Below are positions 35,508 through 45,223 of a stretch of DNA of 64,000 bases, piece by piece (position 1 is the stretch's first letter; the number at the start of each line of letters is the position of its first letter). The DNA comes from an uncultured Bacilli bacterium (GTDB lineage Bacteria > Bacillota_I > Bacilli_A > RF39 > UBA660): assembly GCA_934167885.1 (NCBI GenBank), contig CAKPMB010000005.1, forward strand, positions 1-64,000, in the 5' to 3' direction. Made by a program: the position numbers and the translations under genes. The notes under the pieces were generated by a model. It searched no databases, was not told the origin of the DNA, and worked only from the letters and a program-made list of their open reading frames with translations.

Positions 35508-35534
35508 AGAACAAGATTAAGTCTTGTTCTTTTA
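35508..35534 (+). terminator. Terminator-like leader hairpin before copy 3
   Basis: Same 9-bp AGAACAAGA/TCTTGTTCT hairpin and TTTTA as in front of copy 2, immediately upstream of the GTGGAG ribosome site. Confidence 0.5.
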
Positions 35535-35547
35535 TGTGGAGCAAAAC

Positions 35548-38085
35548 ATGAAGACTAGGAAATATATATTAATGGTATTAGGCCTAGTCTTATTATTAGG
35601 TGGAAGTTATGCTTTTTATACTTATCAAAAGTATAGTGGCATGCAGAATCTTTTAAATGGTGAAATTTATCTAAATTATTTAGAAGATAATGAAGTGCAT
35701 ATAAGTGGCATATTTCCGGAGACTAAGGAAGAAGCTTTAAAAAGAGATGATAACACTATAAATTTTAAAGTATTAAGTAAGAATACAAGTGATAAAGATA
35801 TTTATTATGGAATTACTTTAAATTATGGCGAAGAGATAAGTAATAAGGTTAGAATTGATGCTAAATATATTATGATATATCTAGAATGTGATGGTAAAGT
35901 TTTAATAGATGGTATAAGATATAGTGACTTTAATAACAGAAGAATTTATGTAGACAAGATAGATGCCAAAACATATACTGAAACTACTAAAAATTATACT
36001 TTAAGATTCTGGGTAGATGAAGAAACCACAATAAGTGATACCGATACAAATGCTAGTTACAAAGCCACGGAGTGGGCTAATAGTTATTTAAATTTTAAGG
36101 TTAATGTTGATGCTGGCTTAGAAACAATGAATATGCCTTTATCAATGGAAACAAGTGATACTTATGTAGAAAATAATAAAGCCTATTTTATTGCCAAGAT
36201 AAGCAACTTTATAAATATGGAAGACATTGGTAAAGACAGCAACGACACGATGAATTTAAAAGTAACAGGCACCAATAGTGATATCAAATTCAGTTATAAA
36301 GATAGTGAAGGAAATACCGTTGAAGAAAAGAGTGCTACTCTAGATTTAACCTATCTATTCACTAAAAATAAAACAGTTGAAATTCAAGTCTTTGTTCACC
36401 CAAATAATGATGCGAATGGTAAAACTAATGTGTTATTGAAAATATACAAAAACAAAGAATTGATGCAAAGTTTCATTAAAAGAGTGGAAGTTAAAGGCAA
36501 CAACTACTGTTTAAATAATGGTTTTAATAAACTAGTTGACTGTATGTTAGTAAGTGATAGTCTAAGCGAATCGGTTGATGTTGCAAAGATAAATATTGCT
36601 AATAAAGGAGAACCAAATTTAAATGATACCGCTCCAAGTTATAACTACGTTGAAAAGTTAACTGAAAATGTTTCAAATGCTTATACCTTGTCAACTAGTA
36701 ATACATTGTCATTCGCACAGTCATATACATTTGATGCTAAAACTGGCAAGTTTACTTTAAAAGATGTTATATATGATACACCAAATGATAGTTATTTGAA
36801 TTATTACACATGTGGCACATCATTAATGGGCGATGTTTGTTTAAGAATGTTTAAAGTAAAATCGTTTGATAATAGTAATGGTAAGATAACACTTACTATG
36901 GCTGATGTTCTAACGGGTGTTGTTACTAGTGTTATTCGTTCAGAAAATGGTCTTTATAAAGAGACAGATGATTATGGTGATGTTTATTATTACCGAGGTG
37001 GTGTTCAAAATAACAACGTTTATTTTGGCGGATATTACTTTAAAATAATAAGAACAAATGGTGATGGAAGTATTCGTTTAATATATTCAGGTGCAACAAA
37101 AGATGCTAAAGAATCAAATGCTTCGATAAATAATAAATATTATGCCTATAACAAAAAATATCAAGATATAACATATGTCGGTTATATGTATGGTAAAAAT
37201 TTTAAAAGGCAAACATTTGATGATGCTTCTATAAGTTTTGATAATAACACTTCAAATATTCAATGGTCAGATGATTATTATTTTAATGAAGATGACGAAT
37301 TATTCTACTTAAGTGGTAACATTATTACATCGACATATTTGAATCAAAAAGAAAGCAATAATAATATTTATAAATATACATGTCGTTTGCAAGACAATAA
37401 TGGTTGCGAAGTTTTATCAAGTATTTCTGAATACAAATCTACCACTTCGGCAAGAGGTTCTCTTATTACTTATTCTAGTTATAACATTGATGATATGTAT
37501 ACGGATACAATATCCAGTAATGCCAAAACAATAATAGATTCGTGGTATGAAGAAAATATTTTAAATAAACAAGATTCTAGTGGTAATAATCTAAGTAATT
37601 ACGTTACTGATGGCACTTTTTGCAACGCTAGAAGTATTGTTAGTTCAAATGGTATTAAATTAAACGGAATCATTAATTTTTTAGGAACAAACAAAATACT
37701 TTATAAAAATATTACTTTTAAATGCACACATGATTATGAAAAATTTAGTGTTACAACTAAATATGGCAATGCTCATTTAAAATATCCTATAGCCTTAATA
37801 ACCACGGATGAAATAATGTATGCCGGTGGGATAAATCGTGTTATTAATAAAGAGATGTATCTTTCTCAAAATTTAACTACTTATTGGACCATGACGCCAT
37901 ACAATTTGTATACTGGATATTCTTCTGTTGGTAATAGCCATATGTATGATAGTGGTGCTTTTGATGCTTATTCAGCATTGTCAAGTGAAAGAGGTTTAAG
38001 ACCTGTTATTAATATTCGTTCTGATGTCTTAATATCTCAAGGTGACGGCACAATTGATAATCCATATCGTTTGAGTCTCCAATGA
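35548..38085 (+). CDS. Large surface/secreted protein, copy 3 of 3
   Basis: 845 residues from the ATG at 35548 (MKTRKYILMVLG), matching the start of copy 2; an in-frame ATG further upstream lies inside the leader hairpin. The first about 360 residues are almost identical to copies 1 and 2; from the VEKL region (about residue 368) onward the sequence is its own, keeping only the shared islands (YYYRGGVQNNNVYF, VGYMYGKNF, FCNARSI, WTMTP, GLRPVINIRSD). It lies about 30 kb from copy 2, in the same orientation, after trxB. Confidence 0.85.
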   Translation: MKTRKYILMVLGLVLLLGGSYAFYTYQKYSGMQNLLNGEIYLNYLEDNEVHISGIFPETKEEALKRDDNTINFKVLSKNTSDKDIYYGITLNYGEEISNKVRIDAKYIMIYLECDGKVLIDGIRYSDFNNRRIYVDKIDAKTYTETTKNYTLRFWVDEETTISDTDTNASYKATEWANSYLNFKVNVDAGLETMNMPLSMETSDTYVENNKAYFIAKISNFINMEDIGKDSNDTMNLKVTGTNSDIKFSYKDSEGNTVEEKSATLDLTYLFTKNKTVEIQVFVHPNNDANGKTNVLLKIYKNKELMQSFIKRVEVKGNNYCLNNGFNKLVDCMLVSDSLSESVDVAKINIANKGEPNLNDTAPSYNYVEKLTENVSNAYTLSTSNTLSFAQSYTFDAKTGKFTLKDVIYDTPNDSYLNYYTCGTSLMGDVCLRMFKVKSFDNSNGKITLTMADVLTGVVTSVIRSENGLYKETDDYGDVYYYRGGVQNNNVYFGGYYFKIIRTNGDGSIRLIYSGATKDAKESNASINNKYYAYNKKYQDITYVGYMYGKNFKRQTFDDASISFDNNTSNIQWSDDYYFNEDDELFYLSGNIITSTYLNQKESNNNIYKYTCRLQDNNGCEVLSSISEYKSTTSARGSLITYSSYNIDDMYTDTISSNAKTIIDSWYEENILNKQDSSGNNLSNYVTDGTFCNARSIVSSNGIKLNGIINFLGTNKILYKNITFKCTHDYEKFSVTTKYGNAHLKYPIALITTDEIMYAGGINRVINKEMYLSQNLTTYWTMTPYNLYTGYSSVGNSHMYDSGAFDAYSALSSERGLRPVINIRSDVLISQGDGTIDNPYRLSLQ

Positions 38086-38189
38086 TGCTTTTAAATTTCG
38101 TCTTTCCTCTTGCTTGTTTATTTTTCTATTTAGTGATATTATATATATGTTCAATTCTTGTATTAAATATATAGACGGAAAGGAAATTT

Positions 38190-39839
38190 ATGAGTAAAAT
38201 TAAAATTTTTGCTTTGGGTGGCCTTAACGAAGACGGTAAAAATATGTATGTTGTAACGGTTGATGACGATATTTTTGTATTTGACGCTGGGTTAATATAT
38301 CCCAAAGATAGATTATTAGGGATTGATTATATTATTCCTAATTATGATTATTTAAAAGAAAATATCAAAAGAGTAAAGGGTATTTTTATATCACATGGAC
38401 ATGAATCAAATATGGGAGCCTTATCTGATATTTTAATGGATTTACCAGATATACCTATATATGGTGCAAAATATACTCTTGAAATAATTAAATTACAACT
38501 TCAAAGTGATGGTATTAAACACGCTAATTTAATTGAAGTTAGACCACATTATAAATTAACATTTGGAAAGAACGTCATATTCCCAATTATGGTGACGCAT
38601 TCAATTCCAGATGCTTTGTGTTACGTTTTATATACATCTGCTGGTGCTATTGTATATACGGGTGACTTTGTCTTTGATCCATCAGCTCTTGAACATTATA
38701 AAATGGATATTGGCAAATTAGCATATGTTGGTAAACAAGGTGTATTGTGTTTAATGAGTGAAAGCTTGTATGCTAACAAAAAAGGTTTTACAAGTCCAAA
38801 TCATCGAGTTACTGGTTTCATTAGAGAAATATTAAATAATAATCCTGATCGTATTATTGCAAGTATTTTACCTGCTCATATTTTTAGAATTCAAGAAATA
38901 TTTGATGAAGTTTCTAAAACACATCGAAAAATTGTTATTATGGGTAAGGGTTTACAAGAATTGATTAATATGTCTATTGAAAAGAAATACTTGCATATTA
39001 ATAAAACCAAGATAGGTGATTTAACTAATTTAAATGACAAAGGTGTTGTGGTTTTAATTAGTGATGGCAAAGAAAAACCATATAATAATCTAGAAAAGAT
39101 AATGCGTGGTAATGATAAATATATCAAACTACGTGAAACCGATACTATCTTTATCACAGAACCTATGTATATTGGCGTTGAAAAACGCATGGTTCAAATT
39201 ATGGATGAAATTGCTAAAATGAATATTAATGTTGTTAGTTTATCTGCTAAAAATCATTTATTAGAACATCCAGCTAGAGAAGACTTGATGATGATGATTA
39301 ACTTAATGAACCCTAAGTATTATTTTCCAGTTAAAGGTGAATATAAAGAACAATATGTTAATGCGGAGATTGCAGAGAGTTGTGGTATTCCTAAAAATAA
39401 TATTATCTTAAAACAAAATGGTGATGTGGTAACCTTTGTTGATGGTAAATTAGAGGAAACAAATGAAAAAGTATCTGTTGACGAAGTTTTAATTGATGGC
39501 AAAAGCCAAAATGATGTTGGTGAGTTAGTATTAAAAGATCGTGAAATGTTAGCTGAAAATGGTATTGTTATCGTATGTGCTAGTATTTTGCGTGATAGTA
39601 AAGAAATAATCGCTGGTCCTGAAGTATTAACACGCGGCTTCATTTATGTTAAAGAAAATATGGATATTGTTAAAGAAAGTCAAGTAATATGTGAACAAGT
39701 TATTAAAAATAATATTATTCCTAATGAAAAAGTTGATTTCAATAACATTAAACAAGAAATAAGAGATAAACTTGGTAAGTATCTATATAAAGAGACTGAC
39801 TGTAAACCAATTATTATTACTGTAATACAAGAAGTTTAA
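38190..39839 (+). CDS. rnjB: RNase J family protein with degenerate active site (J2-like)
   Basis: 549 residues, full length with beta-lactamase, beta-CASP and C-terminal domains. The metal motif HXHXDH reads HGHESN at 69-74, so the Asp and last His are missing; the motif after it, THSIPDALCYVLYT and VYTGDFVFD, is normal. The later SGHA segment is replaced by SAKNHLLEH. B. subtilis and staphylococcal J2 proteins are also degenerate and serve J1 as partners, so a J2-type role in RNA turnover is likely. A J1 is not in the window. Confidence 0.88.
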   Translation: MSKIKIFALGGLNEDGKNMYVVTVDDDIFVFDAGLIYPKDRLLGIDYIIPNYDYLKENIKRVKGIFISHGHESNMGALSDILMDLPDIPIYGAKYTLEIIKLQLQSDGIKHANLIEVRPHYKLTFGKNVIFPIMVTHSIPDALCYVLYTSAGAIVYTGDFVFDPSALEHYKMDIGKLAYVGKQGVLCLMSESLYANKKGFTSPNHRVTGFIREILNNNPDRIIASILPAHIFRIQEIFDEVSKTHRKIVIMGKGLQELINMSIEKKYLHINKTKIGDLTNLNDKGVVVLISDGKEKPYNNLEKIMRGNDKYIKLRETDTIFITEPMYIGVEKRMVQIMDEIAKMNINVVSLSAKNHLLEHPAREDLMMMINLMNPKYYFPVKGEYKEQYVNAEIAESCGIPKNNIILKQNGDVVTFVDGKLEETNEKVSVDEVLIDGKSQNDVGELVLKDREMLAENGIVIVCASILRDSKEIIAGPEVLTRGFIYVKENMDIVKESQVICEQVIKNNIIPNEKVDFNNIKQEIRDKLGKYLYKETDCKPIIITVIQEV

Positions 39840-39852
39840 TTCTTGTATTTTT
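39824..39852 (+). terminator. Terminator after rnjB
   Basis: AATACAAGAA/TTCTTGTATT, 10-bp stem, 6-base loop containing the stop codon, short T run. Confidence 0.65.
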
Positions 39853-39877
39853 ATGATATAATGCAAGAGGTGATGAT

Positions 39878-41302
39878 ATGAATCAAAAAAAAGAATTAAT
39901 AAAGAATACGATAATTATATCGATTGGTAAATTTAGCACAAGAGTAGTTAGTTTTATCTTATTACCGCTTTATACCGCTTTATTATCTAAAAGTGAATAT
40001 GGTAGTTATGATTTATTAAATACTATTTCTATTTTCTTAATACCAATAATAACGCTTCAATTAGAAGAAGGAATGTTTAGGTTTTTAATCGATGCTAAAA
40101 GTGATGAAGAAAAGAGTAAGATATTTACACAAACTATTGTTTATATAACGATTAGTTTTATTATATCTAGCTTGTTAATCATATTATTTTCTAATTTAAT
40201 TTCTTATAAATATGGTTATTATTTAGTAGGTTATTTATTTGGAAGTATTATTTTTAATATAACAACTGCTTTTGCAAGAGGGGAAAGTCGTTGGAAATTA
40301 TATAGTTTCTTATCGTTTATCAATAGTTTTATAAATATTGTTCTTAATGTTTTATTTATTGCCGTTTTTAAGTGGGGATTAGTTGGTTTATTCTTAGCAT
40401 ATATTATTTCATGTGTGATTATTGGGATTTATGGATTGTTTAAACTAGGTGCATATAAATATTTAAATAGGAAGTATTTGGATAAAAAGACAATGAATTC
40501 AATGGTTAAATATGCTTTTCCTTTGGTTCCTAATAATATTTCATGGCATGCCATAAGTTTAAGTGATCGTTTGATTATTACTAATATTTTGAATGTTTCA
40601 GCGAATGGTATATATTCGGTTGCTAATAAGTTCCCAACAATTATTAATACATGTTATGGTTTTTTCAATGTTTCATGGCGTGAATCAGCTTCTAAAATGG
40701 TTTTAAAAGAAGAACGTGATGAATTTTATAATAGCGTTTATATTAATTTAAAACATTTTTTAATGACATCTTCCATTTTGATTGTAGCCTTTTTACCATT
40801 CGTTTTCAATATTTTAATAAATAGCAATTTTAATGAAGCTTATGCCTATATTCCGCTTATGATTCTATCAACTTATTATGCTAATATGTCTAACTTTTCA
40901 AGTGGTATTTTTGCAGCTTATAAAGATAATAAAGTATTAGTGCCTACAACGATAGTTGCAGCTATTTTAAATTTGATTATAGGTTTTGTTTTTATTAAAA
41001 AAATAGGCCTTTTTGCTCCTATTTTAGGAACATTAGTATCATATGCTGTTATAAATATTTATCGTAATTATAAGCTTAGAAAGTATCTAATACTTGCTAA
41101 AGATAAATTCACTATATTAAACTATTTAGTATTTATTATTGTCTCAATCTGTTATTATACCAAGATTATTTGGTTTGAATTATTAGCCTTAGTTTTGGCT
41201 TTAGGATATTTTTATTTCCTTAATAGGGGATTATTAAAAACTTTGTTTAATCGTTCTATTTTGAAAAAATTTAAAAAAGGTGGTCATAAAAATGAAAAAT
41301 GA
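39878..41302 (+). CDS. Polysaccharide flippase (Wzx/MATE-like)
   Basis: 474 residues, almost entirely membrane helices (about 12-14). The start SIGKFSTRVVSFILLPLYT and SEYGSYDLLNT segment is typical of the polysaccharide-transporter/MVF superfamily. It likely flips lipid-linked sugars. No sugar-synthesis genes flank it here, so its substrate cannot be inferred. A TATAAT lies at 39857-39862, very close to the AGAGGTGAT ribosome site. Confidence 0.8.
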   Translation: MNQKKELIKNTIIISIGKFSTRVVSFILLPLYTALLSKSEYGSYDLLNTISIFLIPIITLQLEEGMFRFLIDAKSDEEKSKIFTQTIVYITISFIISSLLIILFSNLISYKYGYYLVGYLFGSIIFNITTAFARGESRWKLYSFLSFINSFINIVLNVLFIAVFKWGLVGLFLAYIISCVIIGIYGLFKLGAYKYLNRKYLDKKTMNSMVKYAFPLVPNNISWHAISLSDRLIITNILNVSANGIYSVANKFPTIINTCYGFFNVSWRESASKMVLKEERDEFYNSVYINLKHFLMTSSILIVAFLPFVFNILINSNFNEAYAYIPLMILSTYYANMSNFSSGIFAAYKDNKVLVPTTIVAAILNLIIGFVFIKKIGLFAPILGTLVSYAVINIYRNYKLRKYLILAKDKFTILNYLVFIIVSICYYTKIIWFELLALVLALGYFYFLNRGLLKTLFNRSILKKFKKGGHKNEK

Positions 41303-43613
41303 TATTAAAGGTCTAACTAATGAAGAAGTTAGTGAAAGAATAAATAAAGGATTAGTTAATCGAAATTCTAATGATCATACAAAGACTACAAAAGAAATTG
41401 TTTTAAGTAATGTTTTTACATATTTTAATATTTTGAACGTATCACTTTCGGTGTGTGTTTTATTAGTTGGTATATTTACAGGTAACTTGTTTAATTCAAT
41501 TAAGAATTGCTTGTTTTTGGGAGTAGTTTTCTGTAATACAGTTATAAGTATATATCAAGAAATAACTGCTAAAAAAACGATTGATAAAATGAATTTGGTA
41601 GTCAATAAAAAGGTGATGGTTATTCGTAATGAAAAAAAAGAGGAGATTAACCTTGAAGATATTGTTCAAGATGACGTTATTGAACTTTCTATTGGCAAAC
41701 AAATTGTCGTTGATGGTAATGTTTTAACGGGTGAAATTGAAGTTAATGAATCCCTTTTAACCGGCGAAAGTAATAGTATTTTAAAACATCCCGGGGATGA
41801 ACTCAAATCTGGAAGCTTTGTTGTAAGTGGCGAAGCTTTGATGGTCGCTACTAAAGTAGGAAAGGATAGTTATATTAATTCTTTAGCTCAAGAAGCTAAA
41901 AATATTGAGAGAAATAAGTCAGTTATTTTTACATCATTCGAGAATTTGATAAAAATATTATCCTTTATCATTATTCCTTTGGGTATTTTACTTTTCTTTA
42001 ATCAATATTATGTTGTTAAAAGTGATTTCTATAATGCTGTTGTATCAACTGTTGCAGCTTTAATTGGAATGATTCCTGAAGGTTTGGTTTTGCTTACTAG
42101 TTCCGTTATGGCTGTAAGTGTTATTAGACTTAGTAAATATAATGTTTTAGTTCAACATTTGTATTCTATTGAGTCGCTTGCTCGTGTTAATGTAATATGC
42201 CTTGATAAAACTGGAACAATTACCACTGGTAATATGAAATTAAAAGACTATGTTCCTATTAAGATATCAAAAGATAAGTTTGCAAAGATAATCACAGAAG
42301 TTTTAAGTGTTTTACCTGATAATAGTAGCACCATGGATGCTGTTCGTGAATATTTTAATGAAAAAGTTAATGTTTCAAATGAAGGTATAATTCCCTTCTC
42401 ATCAGAACGTAAATTTTCAGCTTGTCAGATAGATGGTGTTTCATATTATATTGGTGCTCCTGAATATATTTTAAAGGGTGAAGACTTATCATTTTTAGGT
42501 AATAATCAAGAATTATATCGAACTTTAATTATTGCATCTAATAAAGAAAAATTGTCAAAAAAACCAAACAATTTAACGGTTGTTGGTTATTTACTAATTG
42601 AAGATGAAATAAGAGAAGAAGCTCATGATACTCTAGCTTATTTTAAAGAACAGGGTGTTAAGGTTAAAATTATATCAGGTGATAATTATAAAACCGTTTT
42701 AAAAATTGCTAATCGTGTTGGTTTAGAAGACGCTAAGGGAATTGATACCTCAGGCATGAGTGAGAAGGAAATTCAAGAAGTGGCTGATTATGATGTTTTT
42801 GGCCGTGTTACGCCACAAAACAAAAAAATGTTGGTTGAAGCTTTGAAAAACAAGGGTTACTTTGTTGCTATGACAGGTGATGGTGTCAATGATGTTCTAG
42901 CCTTGAAAGAAGCTAATTGTTCTATTGGTTTAGGTAATGGAAGTGATGCTGCTAAGAGTGTATCCGAACTGGTTTTACTTGATTCTAATTTTGCAAGTCT
43001 TCCTAAGATTGTTGCTGAAGGAAGAAGAACTATCAACAATATTGAACGAAGTGCTTCTTTGCTTTTGGTAAAAACGATTTATACAATTTTATTAATTTGG
43101 ACTTGTATCTTCTTTAAATCAGAATACTTTTTCATTCCTATTCAACTTACACTTATTACCACATGCACAATTGGTATTCCATCCTTTATTCTAGCTTTGG
43201 AACCTAACACAAGTGTTGTTCATGGTGAAAAGTTCTTATTTAAAATAATTATGCGAAGTCTTCCTGGAAGTATAACTGTTTTCTTAAACGTTTTGATTAT
43301 TTTACTTTGTAAAAAAGCTTTTATGCTTGATGATAATATTACTAATACCTTATGTGTCTTTTTAACCGCAACGACTGGTTTCATTCATTTATATAATGTT
43401 TCTAAACCATTTAACACTTTGCGAACAATTTTATTAGTTGGTCTTATAATGATATTTACATATGCTATCATTTTCCAAAATAAATTCTTTAATATAAGTG
43501 ATTTTAATTTGCAAATTAGTATTATTTTCTTCTTGTTATTTATTTTTTCAACGCAATTATATGTTTATTTAAAGAAACTTGTTGATTATATTTTAAAGAA
43601 AATTGAGTCCTAG
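41292..43613 (+). CDS. P-type cation-transporting ATPase (CtpE/Exp7-like)
   Basis: 773 residues from the ATG at 41292 after AAGGTGG; overlaps the flippase by 11 bases. Actuator motif LTGES, membrane motif PEGLVLLTSS, phosphorylation motif CLDKTGTITTG and hinge MTGDGVNDVLALKEA are intact. PEGL plus VLVQHLYSIESLARV resembles CtpE/Exp7-group calcium-type pumps; ion specificity is inference. Confidence 0.85.
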   Translation: MKNDIKGLTNEEVSERINKGLVNRNSNDHTKTTKEIVLSNVFTYFNILNVSLSVCVLLVGIFTGNLFNSIKNCLFLGVVFCNTVISIYQEITAKKTIDKMNLVVNKKVMVIRNEKKEEINLEDIVQDDVIELSIGKQIVVDGNVLTGEIEVNESLLTGESNSILKHPGDELKSGSFVVSGEALMVATKVGKDSYINSLAQEAKNIERNKSVIFTSFENLIKILSFIIIPLGILLFFNQYYVVKSDFYNAVVSTVAALIGMIPEGLVLLTSSVMAVSVIRLSKYNVLVQHLYSIESLARVNVICLDKTGTITTGNMKLKDYVPIKISKDKFAKIITEVLSVLPDNSSTMDAVREYFNEKVNVSNEGIIPFSSERKFSACQIDGVSYYIGAPEYILKGEDLSFLGNNQELYRTLIIASNKEKLSKKPNNLTVVGYLLIEDEIREEAHDTLAYFKEQGVKVKIISGDNYKTVLKIANRVGLEDAKGIDTSGMSEKEIQEVADYDVFGRVTPQNKKMLVEALKNKGYFVAMTGDGVNDVLALKEANCSIGLGNGSDAAKSVSELVLLDSNFASLPKIVAEGRRTINNIERSASLLLVKTIYTILLIWTCIFFKSEYFFIPIQLTLITTCTIGIPSFILALEPNTSVVHGEKFLFKIIMRSLPGSITVFLNVLIILLCKKAFMLDDNITNTLCVFLTATTGFIHLYNVSKPFNTLRTILLVGLIMIFTYAIIFQNKFFNISDFNLQISIIFFLLFIFSTQLYVYLKKLVDYILKKIES

Positions 43614-43631
43614 TAATAGGACTTATTTTTT
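43606..43631 (+). terminator. Terminator after the P-type ATPase
   Basis: AGTCCTA/TAGGACT stem with GTAA loop, then a T-rich run; includes the stop codon. Confidence 0.85.
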
Positions 43632-43638
43632 ATATAAG

Positions 43639-43646
43639 CATATAAT
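43639..43646 (+). promoter_or_regulatory. Possible sporulation -10 box before ylbD
   Basis: CATATAAT 15 bases before the start of the YlbD-like spore coat gene; resembles the box found before spoIVA, sigK and ylmC but without the full 14-base match or a clear -35. Confidence 0.3.
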
Positions 43647-43660
43647 TAATTAGGTGATAT

Positions 43661-44005
43661 ATGTCAAAGGAAGAATTTAAAGGTTTTGTTCAAAAAAATC
43701 CTAAATTAATTGAATATGTGCGAAATAATGAAATGACATGGCAAAAATTTTATGAATTGTATGATTTGTATGGGGAAAGTGGTGAAGCTTGGGATAAATA
43801 CTTGAAGACTGATACAACTAGTTCTAATCTATCAGGAGGTATTAAAGGTATTATGGATTTATTTAAAGGTGTTGATTTAAAAAATGTTCAAAAAACCATC
43901 AATAGTTTAGATAAGGCCATTGATACATTTAAAGATTTTGGCGGAAGCAAGGAAGTAACGAAGATTTACGAAGAAAGACCTGTTAATAGGTATTTTGAGG
44001 ATTAA
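43661..44005 (+). CDS. ylbD: YlbD-like spore coat protein
   Basis: 114 residues. The pattern FKGFVQKNPKLIEYVRNNEMTWQKFYE...LYGESGEAWDKY matches the YlbD coat family, which begins with a similar 'PKLV..VR' and 'W..Y' signature. It is followed at once by a YlbE-like gene, the same pairing as in Bacillus. AGGTGAT precedes ATG. Confidence 0.78.
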   Translation: MSKEEFKGFVQKNPKLIEYVRNNEMTWQKFYELYDLYGESGEAWDKYLKTDTTSSNLSGGIKGIMDLFKGVDLKNVQKTINSLDKAIDTFKDFGGSKEVTKIYEERPVNRYFED

Positions 44006-44006
44006 T

Positions 44007-44228
44007 ATGTATATTGAAAGTAAAATGGTTCTTGATAGTAATCAATTATTAAAAAAATATTTACGTGAAAATTCTTATTACTATAAAGAATTAAATAGAA
44101 ATAGACAATTTATAAATACTCTTTATAAAGAAATGCAAAAGAAATATAAATTAACATTTAATGATCGCTTAAATAAAGTTCATGATAATTTAAATATGAT
44201 TAATTCTTTTATGGAAATATTGAATTAA
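44007..44228 (+). CDS. ylbE: YlbE-like small protein
   Basis: 73 residues from the ATG at 44007 just after the ylbD stop. SYYYKELNRNRQFINTLYKE and LNKVHDNLNMINSFMEI match the YlbE pattern (YRxLSRNP, then repeated Met/Gln near the C-terminus). Its role is not established; the pairing with ylbD suggests a spore function. Confidence 0.72.
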   Translation: MYIESKMVLDSNQLLKKYLRENSYYYKELNRNRQFINTLYKEMQKKYKLTFNDRLNKVHDNLNMINSFMEILN

Positions 44229-44276
44229 TAATTGCATCTTTTATGAATAAATGTTAAATTTTATATGGTGAATTGA

Positions 44277-45194
44277 ATGAAATATCCTAAGTTTTTAAAA
44301 AATGGTGATGTTATTGGTATAACGGCTTTATCAGGTGGATGTAAAAATGCTATGAATGAAATTACTGAAGCTATTGCCAATATTGAAGAGTATTCATTAA
44401 AAGTTATTGCGACCTCAAATGTTTCAGGTGATGACATTGTATCGTCCTGTGAAAAGACACGGCTTCTTGAATTAAATGAACTATTGGATAAACCTATTAA
44501 TTTATTGTTAATTGCGCGTGGTGGCGATTTTTTATATGAAATAATTGATAAAATACCATTCGATAAAATTTATCAAAAGAACATATTTGTTATGGGATAT
44601 AGCGATCCAACGAGTCTTCTTTATATTTTAACAACCAAATATGATCTTGCTACTATATATGGGATGAATGCTAAAAGTTTTTCTGGAACAAATTTACTGG
44701 ATTATCAAAAAAAGGCTCTTTCATTAATTAAAGGTAGATTGCCTGAATATAAAGATTACGCAAGGTCGCTTTATGGTGAATTTTCAGATAGTGGTATTTT
44801 AATAGGAGGATGTCTTGAAGTATTAAAGGACTTAGTAGGAACAAAATATGATGATACTTTGAACTTTTTAAAAAAATATCAAAAAGTTATTTGGTATTTT
44901 GATATTTATGATTCTAATCCAGTAGCGCTTTATAATACACTTTTACAATTTAAATATGCCGGTTGGTTTGAATATGGTCATACCTTTATTTTTAGTGAAG
45001 TTTTAATAAAGCATGATGAGATTATTATGAAGTATGAGGATGCTATCAAAAAGGCGATAACTGGCAACATTATTATGAATGCCAAAATAGGCCATGTCAA
45101 ACCATCATGGACGGTTATTAATGGTGCTTTTGTGATGGTATCGTATCAAGATGGCGAATTTTCATTAAGACAAAAAATAGATGATAAAATATGA
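44277..45194 (+). CDS. S66 peptidase (LD-carboxypeptidase/MccF-like)
   Basis: 305 residues. LLIARGGDFLYEI and the nucleophile motif MGYSDPTSLL (Ser in GYSD) are characteristic of S66; GGCLEVLKDLVGT and the C-terminal GHVKPSWT (His) complete the expected triad. Family members trim L,D-linked muropeptides or cleave microcin C. With murD and murI nearby a peptidoglycan-recycling role is plausible. Confidence 0.85.
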   Translation: MKYPKFLKNGDVIGITALSGGCKNAMNEITEAIANIEEYSLKVIATSNVSGDDIVSSCEKTRLLELNELLDKPINLLLIARGGDFLYEIIDKIPFDKIYQKNIFVMGYSDPTSLLYILTTKYDLATIYGMNAKSFSGTNLLDYQKKALSLIKGRLPEYKDYARSLYGEFSDSGILIGGCLEVLKDLVGTKYDDTLNFLKKYQKVIWYFDIYDSNPVALYNTLLQFKYAGWFEYGHTFIFSEVLIKHDEIIMKYEDAIKKAITGNIIMNAKIGHVKPSWTVINGAFVMVSYQDGEFSLRQKIDDKI

Positions 45195-45216
45195 CAAAAA
45201 AACATATATTTAAATG
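45182..45216 (+). promoter_or_regulatory. Candidate sporulation promoter of sigK
   Basis: CATATATTTAAATG at 45203-45216, identical to the box before spoIVA, with TGATAA at 45182-45187 as possible -35. It lies 8 bases before the sigK start and overlaps the GGTGAT site. Confidence 0.5.
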
Positions 45217-45223
45217 GTGATAT

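Noticed and set aside
1..38085. Direct-repeat deletion between the distant surface-gene copies
   Set aside because: Recombination across copies 2 and 3 would remove eno, murD and nrd genes, so a viable deletion is unlikely; gene conversion is the more reasonable exchange.
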